Of a DNA stretch of 16,240 nt, positions 5,669 to 11,240 are shown piece after piece. Below the pieces are notes generated by a model. It did no database searches and had not been told where the DNA came from. It saw only the letters and a program-made list of their open reading frames with translations. Position 1 is the stretch's first letter, and every line of letters starts with the position of its first letter. A program made the translations under genes and the position numbers. Source of the DNA: an uncultured Lachnospiraceae bacterium (GTDB lineage Bacteria > Bacillota > Clostridia > Lachnospirales > Lachnospiraceae); the NCBI GenBank assembly GCA_947628025.1, contig CANQYH010000034.1, positions 1 to 16,240 on the forward strand, written 5' to 3'.

Positions 5669-6952
5669 TCACGACGGATCCGCCGGTATCCTCTGCTCCG
5701 CCGCCCCGCCGGGAACCGCCGGGTCCTTCATCTGGTAGGCGCGGTAATATTCTTTCGTCTCCTGGTCCTTGACCGTTTCCGCCCGGTTGGAAGAGAGGAA
5801 TTTGACCAGCTCGTAACAGTCGATCCATATCTCATGATCGCTGTCTTTCTGGGACTCGTCGAAGATCAGCTGGAGCCCGAAATGCAGATGCGCCTCATCG
5901 ATGTTGTTGGTATTCTCTTTCGTGCTGTATCCGGTACGGCCCAAATAGCCGATCACGTCGCCGGCTTGGACGACGCTGCCCTCCTTGAGGGATTTGTGGT
6001 ACGGATAGTTTTTGCGCAGGTGGGCGTAATAATAATATCGCTTCCCGTCGAAGCTGCGGATCCCCAGCCGCCAGCCGCCGTACTGGTTCCAGCCGATGGC
6101 CTCCACATAACCGGATTCCACGGCGATGACCGGCGTGCCGACCTGCCCCATCATATCATGGCCCAGGTGGACGCGTTGGTAACCGTAATCGCGGGACGCG
6201 CCGAAATCGTCGTAATCTGTATAGGGATAATTCTTCGCGATGGGAGAAAACGCCTTGAGGCCGTATTTCGTGACCCAGACCGGCTCCTCGGTCGGTACGG
6301 GATTTCCGGCTTCGTCCTTTGGCAATGCGAACGCCGGAGCCTGGGAACCGGGGATTTCTACCTCAAACTGTCCTACCATGCCGCCCAGCACCGCGGTGTA
6401 GGCTTCCAGATAATACGCGTAATATTTCATATCCGCCGTGATGTCCTCGATCTTCTCTCCCGCTTTCAGCCGCTCCGCCAATGTGTTGACATCGGACTCC
6501 TTGTAATAGGAAAAATCGCCGCCGTATTTCGCGCCCAGATACGCCAGGATCTCGATCCAGTTTAAATGGATCTCCGCCAGGCAGGTATCGATGTCGCAGC
6601 GGAACGCTTTTTTCATGGCCTCCTCGGTCACGCTGAAATCCACCCATTTGATGTAATCCTTTTGGAGAGCGCCGCCGCTTTCATCGGAACCGCTGTCCTG
6701 ACTACCTGCTCCGCTTTGGTCTCCCGCGCCGCCGGAAGTCTCCGCAGCATTTTTTTCTCCGGCTGTCCCCCCGCCGGAACCGCCATCGCCCCCATTGCTC
6801 CCGCCGCTGCGTCCCGCTTCCGTCCCGGCCACATTCCCGCTCAGGGTCATCCGGCTCCCCCAGGGCGTCAGCATCACAAGAAGCGCCAGCAAAACCACCG
6901 ATTCCAGCGCAATGACCAGATGTACCAACTGCGGCTTCCTATCCGATTCCAT
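5669..6952 (-). CDS. Membrane-anchored M23 family metallopeptidase
   Basis: This is a 427-residue, single-pass envelope protein. One hydrophobic segment (about 9-29) is followed by a long Gly/Ser-rich low-complexity linker (about 40-95), a helical middle region beginning KDYIKWVDFSVTEEAMKKAF (98-117), and a C-terminal LytM/M23 domain (about 230-385). The zinc-site motifs are complete: HxxxD as H262-LGH-D266, His311 in YYAHLRK and HxH as H355-L-H357. Such enzymes cut peptidoglycan peptide cross-bridges or stem peptides outside the membrane; in spore formers relatives act in division or engulfment. The middle helical region is not recognised. GGGAGG (6959-6965 region) precedes the ATG, but it can pair with a sequence about 50 nt upstream. 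No clear SigA promoter was found in the 278-nt gap, nor a terminator with a U-run downstream. Confidence 0.93.
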   Translation of the reverse strand: MESDRKPQLVHLVIALESVVLLALLVMLTPWGSRMTLSGNVAGTEAGRSGGSNGGDGGSGGGTAGEKNAAETSGGAGDQSGAGSQDSGSDESGGALQKDYIKWVDFSVTEEAMKKAFRCDIDTCLAEIHLNWIEILAYLGAKYGGDFSYYKESDVNTLAERLKAGEKIEDITADMKYYAYYLEAYTAVLGGMVGQFEVEIPGSQAPAFALPKDEAGNPVPTEEPVWVTKYGLKAFSPIAKNYPYTDYDDFGASRDYGYQRVHLGHDMMGQVGTPVIAVESGYVEAIGWNQYGGWRLGIRSFDGKRYYYYAHLRKNYPYHKSLKEGSVVQAGDVIGYLGRTGYSTKENTNNIDEAHLHFGLQLIFDESQKDSDHEIWIDCYELVKFLSSNRAETVKDQETKEYYRAYQMKDPAVPGGAAEQRIPADPS

Positions 6953-7026
6953 AAAAAGACCTCCCTCGCATCCATATGGGCAGACATGTCATTCTACCTG
7001 ATATTTATGCGCCGGGAGGGCTTTTT
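6953..7026 (-). promoter_or_regulatory. Leader stem that can mask the M23 gene ribosome site
   Basis: On the minus strand, AAAAGCCCTCCCGGCGC (arm 7009-7026) is nearly complementary to GCGAGGGAGGTCTTTTT (arm 6953-6969). The pairing is CGC/GCG, CCTCCC/GGGAGG and AAAAG/CTTTT, with one mismatch and one small bulge; the loop is 39 nt. The GGGAGG inside is the ribosome site of the M23 peptidase gene, and the stem ends at its start codon. The rest of the 6953-7230 gap shows no gene. Confidence 0.4.
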
Positions 7027-7230
7027 ATGTGGAATAGATCGGTTTCCATGCACTATCCTGCCCGTTACAGCTGACACATTCCAACCGCCGGAACCGGGGC
7101 ATATGGTCTAATATTGGGGGGCTCTGATTACCACCGCACTGCCAATGTTGCTGCCCTGCTTTACGCGGCACCGCCTTTCGCTCAGATGGCCCCTGTCTCC
7201 ATAAAGAGAACACGATTTCCGCAAAACGGC

Positions 7231-8475
7231 TCAGATCCGGTGAATGAAGATCCCGCTGCGCAGTTTCGGCTCGAACCAGGTGGATTTGGGCGGCATCAGA
7301 AGCCCCGCGTCGGCCACGGCAAACAGCTCCTGGATCGAGGTCGGATACATGGAAAACGCCACCGTCATGTCCTCCGCCACGCGCCGTTCCAGTTCGCCCA
7401 GCCCCCGGATCCCGCCGATGAAATCAATGCGCTTGTCCGTCCGCGGATCGCCGATACCCAGCACCGGCCCCAGCAGGTGATCCTGCAGCACCGATACGTC
7501 CAGACCTTTCACGGGGTCCCCGGCGACTGCCGCCAATACCGTTTCTTTTGCTTTCAGCGCATACCAGACGCCGTCCAGATACATGCCAAACGTGCCTTTC
7601 TCCGCCGGGCTGTAAGCCTGGCTCCCAACCGCTTCCACGATAAAATCCTTTGCGGCCGCCGCCAGAAATTCCTCCTTGCTCAGACCGTTCAGATCTTTCA
7701 CGACGCGGTTGTACGGCATGATCATCAGCTGATCCTCCGGGAACAGCACCGATAAAAAGTAATTGAACGGCTCCTCGCCGGTATAGTCCGGATGCTCCGC
7801 ACGGCGCTTAAGCCCTACCTTGACAGCCGAGGCCGCCCGATGGTGCCCGTCCGCGATATAGGTAGCCGGGATCCGTGCGAACGCCTCGCGGACCGCCTGC
7901 ACCCGCGCCGCGTCCGCGATCTTCCAGACCGTATGTCCGATCCCATCCTCCGACACAAAATCATAAAGAGCCGGTTCCGCCGTCACCTCCGCCATGATCG
8001 CGGAGAGCGTCTCGTCGCTCCGGTACGCCAGAAAGATCGGCCCGGTGTGCGCCCCCACCACGTCTACGTGGCGGATGCGGTCCAGTTCCTTTTCCTCGCG
8101 GGTATTCTCATGCTTTTTGATCACGCCGTTTACATAATCGTCGATGGACGAGCAGGCCACGACGCCGGTCTGGCTGCGGCCGTTCATGGTCAGCCGGTAC
8201 AGGTAGTAATTCTCCCCCTCGTCCGTCACGAACACGCCGTCCGCGATCTCTTTTTCCAGCAGTTCTTTCGCTTTCTCGTAGACCTGCGGAGCGTAAATGT
8301 CCACCTCGTCGGGAAACTGGGTCTCCGCCCGGTCGATATTCAGAAACGAGAGCGGCCGCCCTTTTACCGCCGCGCAGGCCTCTTTCCGGTTATACACGTC
8401 ATAGGGCAGCGCGGCCACCTCCGAAACTGCCGCTTCCGCCGGTCTTACACACACAAATGGTCTTACATCTGCCAT
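7231..8475 (-). CDS. DUF1015 family protein
   Basis: This is a 414-residue cytoplasmic protein spanning the full length of the DUF1015 family. Its typical segments are VRPFVCVRPAEA at the start, ALPYDVYNRKEA (22-33), KPLSFLN-like GRPLSFLNIDRAE (39-51), KHENTREEKELDR (121-133), GPIFLAYRSD (145-154) and the invariant ATYIADGHHRAASAV (204-218). The conserved His/Asp/Arg residues in HENT and DGHHR suggest a nucleotide- or phosphate-handling active site, but no reaction is firmly established as far as I know. Relatives are often found near serine-biosynthesis genes in Clostridia; none is visible here. GAGGAG (8483-8488) lies 7 nt before the ATG. The start overlaps the end of the truncated toxin gene by 13 nt, so it is likely transcribed from the toxin-antitoxin promoter. 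Confidence 0.9.
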   Translation of the reverse strand: MADVRPFVCVRPAEAAVSEVAALPYDVYNRKEACAAVKGRPLSFLNIDRAETQFPDEVDIYAPQVYEKAKELLEKEIADGVFVTDEGENYYLYRLTMNGRSQTGVVACSSIDDYVNGVIKKHENTREEKELDRIRHVDVVGAHTGPIFLAYRSDETLSAIMAEVTAEPALYDFVSEDGIGHTVWKIADAARVQAVREAFARIPATYIADGHHRAASAVKVGLKRRAEHPDYTGEEPFNYFLSVLFPEDQLMIMPYNRVVKDLNGLSKEEFLAAAAKDFIVEAVGSQAYSPAEKGTFGMYLDGVWYALKAKETVLAAVAGDPVKGLDVSVLQDHLLGPVLGIGDPRTDKRIDFIGGIRGLGELERRVAEDMTVAFSMYPTSIQELFAVADAGLLMPPKSTWFEPKLRSGIFIHRI

Positions 8476-8684
8476 AATTTTTCTCCTCTTCTATTCCAAT
8501 ATGTTATGATCCGGTTCCACATGCCGCTTAGATTTTCCTTCAGCGGCTCCGGTTTCCCTAGGCCCTCATATGGACTTCTCTGTATATCCTTTATCAGCAT
8601 ATTGATGCGCTTTAAAGTTTTTTTGTCCTGTTCCTGCCAATAGAGATAATCTGCCCAGGCTTCATCTTCCCATGATAGCCGCAT
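8463..8684 (-). CDS. yoeB: YoeB-family toxin, C-terminally truncated
   Basis: Residues 1-61 follow E. coli YoeB (84 residues) without gaps. DYLYWQEQDKK (12-22), KRINMLIKDIQRSPYEG (25-41) and KPEPLKENLSGMWNR (44-58) are all typical, including Glu46. YoeB is a ribosome-dependent mRNA endonuclease. After about residue 61 the expected EHRLVY strand and the C-terminal end with catalytic His83 and Tyr84 are missing. Instead the frame reads through the DUF1015 ribosome site and stops after YWNRRGEKLWQM, 73 residues in all. I found no trace of the missing part in the other frames. The toxin is therefore probably inactive or impaired, and the gene could equally be called a pseudogene. It starts within the TGATG overlap with the antitoxin stop, so translation is coupled. 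Confidence 0.85.
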   Translation of the reverse strand: MRLSWEDEAWADYLYWQEQDKKTLKRINMLIKDIQRSPYEGLGKPEPLKENLSGMWNRIITYWNRRGEKLWQM

Positions 8685-8953
8685 CAGTCATCCGCCTCTA
8701 TCAAATTATGCTCCGCAATATGCGCTCTGCCCTCGTCAATTTCTCTCTTTTTTCGTTCCAGATAGCGGATATTGCTTTCCGAATAGAAAGGGTCCGCTGA
8801 AATCTCGAATGGAATACGCTTCTCGCGACTCACTTTTTTTGCGAAAATGGTGAATGCCGTACTCATGGACATTCCCAGATCAGAACAGGTCTGCTCCATG
8901 CTTTTCTTCAAATCCGCATCCATGCGGAAGTTCACATTAACTGTCTGTGCCAT
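8684..8953 (-). CDS. RelB/DinJ-family antitoxin
   Basis: This is an 89-residue antitoxin. The N-terminus MAQTVNVNFRMDADLKKSME with LGMSMSTAFTIFAKKVSREK is the ribbon-helix-helix DNA-binding domain of the RelB/DinJ family. The C-terminal part (FYSESNIRYLERKKREIDEG onward) is the flexible toxin-neutralising tail. The frame extends to 8971, but the ATG at 8953 has AAAGGAG 8 nt before it and gives the usual family start. The stop overlaps the toxin ATG by one base (TGATG). Antitoxins of this type repress their own promoter; a palindromic ATATA-G-TATAT lies over the -10 box. It looks intact although its partner toxin is truncated. Confidence 0.92.
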   Translation of the reverse strand: MAQTVNVNFRMDADLKKSMEQTCSDLGMSMSTAFTIFAKKVSREKRIPFEISADPFYSESNIRYLERKKREIDEGRAHIAEHNLIEADD

Positions 8954-8971
8954 ACGAAACACTCCTTTCAA

Positions 8972-8982
8972 ATATAGTATAT
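8972..8982. promoter_or_regulatory. Palindrome over the TA promoter, candidate antitoxin operator
   Basis: ATATA-G-TATAT is a perfect 5+5 odd-centred palindrome covering the -10 box. Ribbon-helix-helix antitoxins bind short palindromes in this position. The sequence is AT-rich, so chance occurrence is possible. Confidence 0.4.
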
Positions 8983-9004
8983 GACATTGTAATGAAAAAG
9001 TAAA
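8976..9004 (-). promoter_or_regulatory. SigA promoter of the antitoxin-toxin-DUF1015 unit
   Basis: TTTACT (8999-9004), 17 nt and TATACT (8976-8981) on the minus strand, 22 nt before the antitoxin start codon. It probably also serves the DUF1015 gene, since no terminator or promoter intervenes. Confidence 0.7.
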
Positions 9005-9063
9005 GCATTTGCATTATTTTTACAAAAATCATACTTCCACTATTGTTAAAATTCGGAATTAGT

Positions 9064-9281
9064 ATGGGGAGTAATAAGAAAAAAGTATTGACGGATACCC
9101 GAATGATTTTAGCCATAAAATGATTGAATATGCAAAACAATATATAAATATGCAATTACAATTCTTCCTGAAACAGGACAAAAACAAAAGATTTCTCCCA
9201 CAAGGTATGGAAATTCATGTGGACTTGTGCTATACTAATTTATGTGTACAGCGATTTGCAGGAAAGTACACATTTCTGTAA
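9064..9281 (+). pseudogene. Possible relic of a small gene in the AT-rich region
   Basis: An ATG at 9064 starts MGSNKKK and then runs out of frame at an A6 tract (9079-9084). One base of slippage would join it to a 65-codon open stretch beginning SIDGYPNDFSHKMIEYAKQY and ending at a TAA at 9279-9281. Within that stretch an ATG at 9120 would give a 53-residue peptide without a ribosome site. The amino-acid pattern looks protein-like, but I recognise no family. The other two frames also contain passable runs further on, which weakens the case. Confidence 0.25.
9208..9236 (+). promoter_or_regulatory. Candidate extended -10 promoter of an orphan transcript
   Basis: TGGAAA (9208-9213, 4 of 6 to TTGACA), 17 nt and TATACT (9231-9236), preceded by TGC, which gives an extended TGn -10. 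A start near 9243 would coincide with the first base of a 7-bp hairpin (TGTGTAC at 9243-9249 with GTACACA at 9266-9272). Confidence 0.45.
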
Positions 9282-9316
9282 AATATCCCCCGTTACAACA
9301 ACCTATATTTTTGTAA

Positions 9317-9496
9317 ATGGACAATCGCAGACCGCAGATCCAGATCCCCATGCCATGCACTTTTATTGCATTCATGCCAGTGAATAAGCCATGCATTCAA
9401 ATAGGGAGTACAAAAGATGGAAAATATGATCTAATTGATTATAAGGGCATCCGCCCCTCTGCCACAGCCGTACTAAATTTAAATGCTGATATTTAA
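9317..9496 (+). CDS. Uncertain 59-residue open frame in the orphan transcript
   Basis: An ATG-started frame opens with MDNRRPQIQIPMPCTFIAFM and ends ...STKDGKYDLIDYKGIRP...NLNADI, stopping 26 nt before the terminator stem. The KDGKYDLIDYKG part resembles one unit of a WG-type repeat (GKYGLID-x-x-G). There is no Shine-Dalgarno sequence and an in-frame stop lies directly before the ATG, so it is either a relic or not translated. A separate overlapping frame reads YIFVNGQSQTADPDP, suggesting an older, frameshifted gene. Confidence 0.25.
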   Translation: MDNRRPQIQIPMPCTFIAFMPVNKPCIQIGSTKDGKYDLIDYKGIRPSATAVLNLNADI

Positions 9497-9522
9497 ACGA
9501 TAATACAGACACGATTCTGAAT

Positions 9523-9574
9523 AAAGTACGGAGCAAGGCAGTCTCAAGTGAACTGCCTGTACTCCGTACTTTTT
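9523..9574 (+). terminator. Strong intrinsic terminator of the orphan transcript
   Basis: An 11-bp outer stem (AAAGTACGGAG at 9523-9533 with CTCCGTACTTT at 9562-9572) and a 6-bp inner stem (GGCAGT at 9537-9542 with ACTGCC at 9552-9557) are followed by a T5 run (9570-9574) on the plus strand. On the minus strand the run is weaker (ACTTTAT). No recognised gene ends here. 9575-9710 holds no gene and no terminator with a U-run for uxaC. Confidence 0.8.
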
Positions 9575-9710
9575 CGTTGTTCCAACTCTGACCTGTCGGA
9601 CGCTGTAATCAAATACATCCTAAAAATGTGTCCTAACACTTCCCGCGCCCCAGTATCGCCCGCTCTCAGGCACCTACAGCGGCCAAGCGGCCAAACCATA
9701 CCCGCGCGCC

Positions 9711-11117
9711 TTAAAGGTCAAATCCAAAATAACGCACCGCGTTGTTATAGGAGATCCCCTTAACGATCTTCTCCAGCACCGCGTAGTCCGCCGGATACTC
9801 CCCGTTTTCCACCCAGCCGCCGATCAGCTCGCACAGGATGCGGCGGAAGTATTCATGCCGGGTATAGGACAGGAAGCTCCGGGAATCCGTCAGCATACCG
9901 ATGAAATTTCCCAGCAGCCCCAGGTTCGCCAGGGAGGTCATCTGGTCGGTCATGCCAGTCTTGTTGTCGTTGAACCACCAGGCGCTGCCGTGCTGGATCT
10001 TGCCGATGCAGGACGAATCCTGGAAGCAGCCGATGATCGTGCCGATGGCCGCGTTATCGATGGGATTCAGGGAATAGAGGATCGTCTTCGGCAGTTCGTC
10101 CGTCTCGGCGAGGGCGTTCAAGTAGTCGGCCATCTCCGAAGCCGGAGCCAGGCTGCCGATGCTGTCGATGCCCGCGTCCGGTCCCAGTTTGCGGAAGATG
10201 CTTCCATTGTTGTCGCGCTTCACGCCGAAATGAAGCTGCATCGCCCAGCCGCGCTTATGATAGGCCCGGCCCATCGCGACCATGAATGCAGTCTTGAACA
10301 TATGCGCTTCCCGGCTGCTGACCGCCTCCCCGGCCAGGCGCTTCGCAAAGATCGCCTCCACCGTCTCCTCCGGCGCCGGGTCGTACATCACATATTCCAG
10401 GCCATGGTCGGACACACAGCAGCCGTGCGCCGCAAAATGGTCCATACGTTTGTCAAGCGCCGCAAGCAAGGTCGCGAAGCTGTCTATCTCCACGCCGGAC
10501 ACTTCGCCCAGCTTCTTCAGATAATCCGGATAGTCCGGCTTTTCCAGGTTCATCGCCTTGTCCGGGCGCCACGTCGGCAGCACCTGTACGTCAAAAGTGC
10601 CGTCTTCCGCGATTTTCCTATGCCATTCCAGGGAATCCGCCGGATCGTCGGTGGTGCATACCAGCGTCACGTTGGACATCCGGATCAGATTGCGGGCGCT
10701 GTGGTCCGCCCTGGCCAGCTGTTCATTGCAGAGGTTCCAAACCTCTTCCGCCGTCTCGCCATTTAAGCTGCCCTGATAGCCAAAATATTTCTTCAGTTCC
10801 AGATGGCTCCAGTGGTACAAAGGATTTCCGATCGCCATTTCCAGCGTCTCCGCCCACTTCTGGAATTTTTCCCGGTCCGGCGCGTCTCCGGTGATATACC
10901 GCTCTTCCACGCCGTTGGAGCGCATCTGCCGCCACTTGTAATGGTCGCCGCCCAGCCAGACCTGGGTGATATTTTCAAATCTCCGGTCCTCGTAGATCTC
11001 TTTCGGATCGATATGGCAGTGGTAATCCAGGATCGGCATTTTTTCAGCATATTCATGGTAAAGCTTCTTCGCCGTTTCCGTGGACAGAAGAAAATCCTGA
11101 TCCATAAATGGTTTCAT
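9711..11117 (-). CDS. uxaC: Glucuronate/galacturonate isomerase
   Basis: This is an uronate isomerase of the amidohydrolase-like superfamily that converts D-glucuronate to D-fructuronate and D-galacturonate to D-tagaturonate in the cytoplasm. The 468-residue length equals the family norm (about 470). Signatures are LDYHCHIDPKEIYEDRRFEN with the metal-binding H33-x-H35, WLGGDHYKWRQMRSNGVEE (54-72), VCTTDDPADSLEWH, LPTWRPDKAM, MQLHFGVKRDNN, HGSAWWFNDNKTGM and LTDSRSFLSYTRHEYFRRIL. The start at 11117 is chosen over 11123 because AGGAGG is about 7 nt away from the former and almost touching the latter; the frame upstream to 11231 has no supporting homology. It is the last gene of the GH2/GH3 cluster, 123 nt after the GH3 gene, and shows what the cluster feeds: uronic acids. 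Confidence 0.97.
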   Translation of the reverse strand: MKPFMDQDFLLSTETAKKLYHEYAEKMPILDYHCHIDPKEIYEDRRFENITQVWLGGDHYKWRQMRSNGVEERYITGDAPDREKFQKWAETLEMAIGNPLYHWSHLELKKYFGYQGSLNGETAEEVWNLCNEQLARADHSARNLIRMSNVTLVCTTDDPADSLEWHRKIAEDGTFDVQVLPTWRPDKAMNLEKPDYPDYLKKLGEVSGVEIDSFATLLAALDKRMDHFAAHGCCVSDHGLEYVMYDPAPEETVEAIFAKRLAGEAVSSREAHMFKTAFMVAMGRAYHKRGWAMQLHFGVKRDNNGSIFRKLGPDAGIDSIGSLAPASEMADYLNALAETDELPKTILYSLNPIDNAAIGTIIGCFQDSSCIGKIQHGSAWWFNDNKTGMTDQMTSLANLGLLGNFIGMLTDSRSFLSYTRHEYFRRILCELIGGWVENGEYPADYAVLEKIVKGISYNNAVRYFGFDL

Positions 11118-11240
11118 TTTCATCCCTCCTTGTTTATCGTATCGGCACATCTGCTCCGCGGACCTGTATACTGCCGCCGGCGCACGTTTCCGGAAAAACG
11201 CACCCCGCCTGCATTCTCCGCTTCGCAGCACTGCCCTCCC

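Larger units (their letters stand above)
9243..9574 (+). ncRNA. Putative orphan transcript of about 330 nt (small RNA or decayed gene)
   Basis: The stretch is bounded by a promoter-like element (9208-9236) and a strong terminator (9523-9574), and contains no gene with a ribosome site. A 7-bp stem starts at the predicted 5' end, and a short stem ATTCA/TGAAT lies near 9370-9385. A 59-codon frame (9317-9496) lies inside. No known RNA family is recognised. It may be a regulatory RNA, the mRNA of a very small protein, or the remains of a gene. Confidence 0.35.

Noticed and set aside
3950..6565. Very long plus-strand open frame (871 codons) opposite fbp and the M23 gene
   Set aside because: It is the antisense shadow of two clearly homologous minus-strand genes and of the gap between them. 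It has no ribosome site and no recognisable domains; the GC-rich codon pattern of the real genes keeps the opposite frame open.
7025..7213. 62-codon minus-strand frame in the gap before the M23 gene
   Set aside because: It has no ribosome site, its composition is not protein-like, and it overlaps the leader pairing; more likely untranslated.
8937..9155. 72-codon hydrophobic minus-strand frame upstream of the antitoxin
   Set aside because: It runs through the TA promoter and overlaps the antitoxin start in another frame. Its Ile/Phe-rich look follows from the AT-rich DNA.
9170..9190. Reading LPETG in one plus-strand frame, like a sortase signal
   Set aside because: It is not in a frame with a start or a hydrophobic tail and stops soon after; a chance match.
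9240..9574. Known riboswitch or tRNA in the orphan transcript
   Set aside because: No cloverleaf, T-loop or recognisable riboswitch core was found by eye, and there is no downstream gene in the same direction to control.
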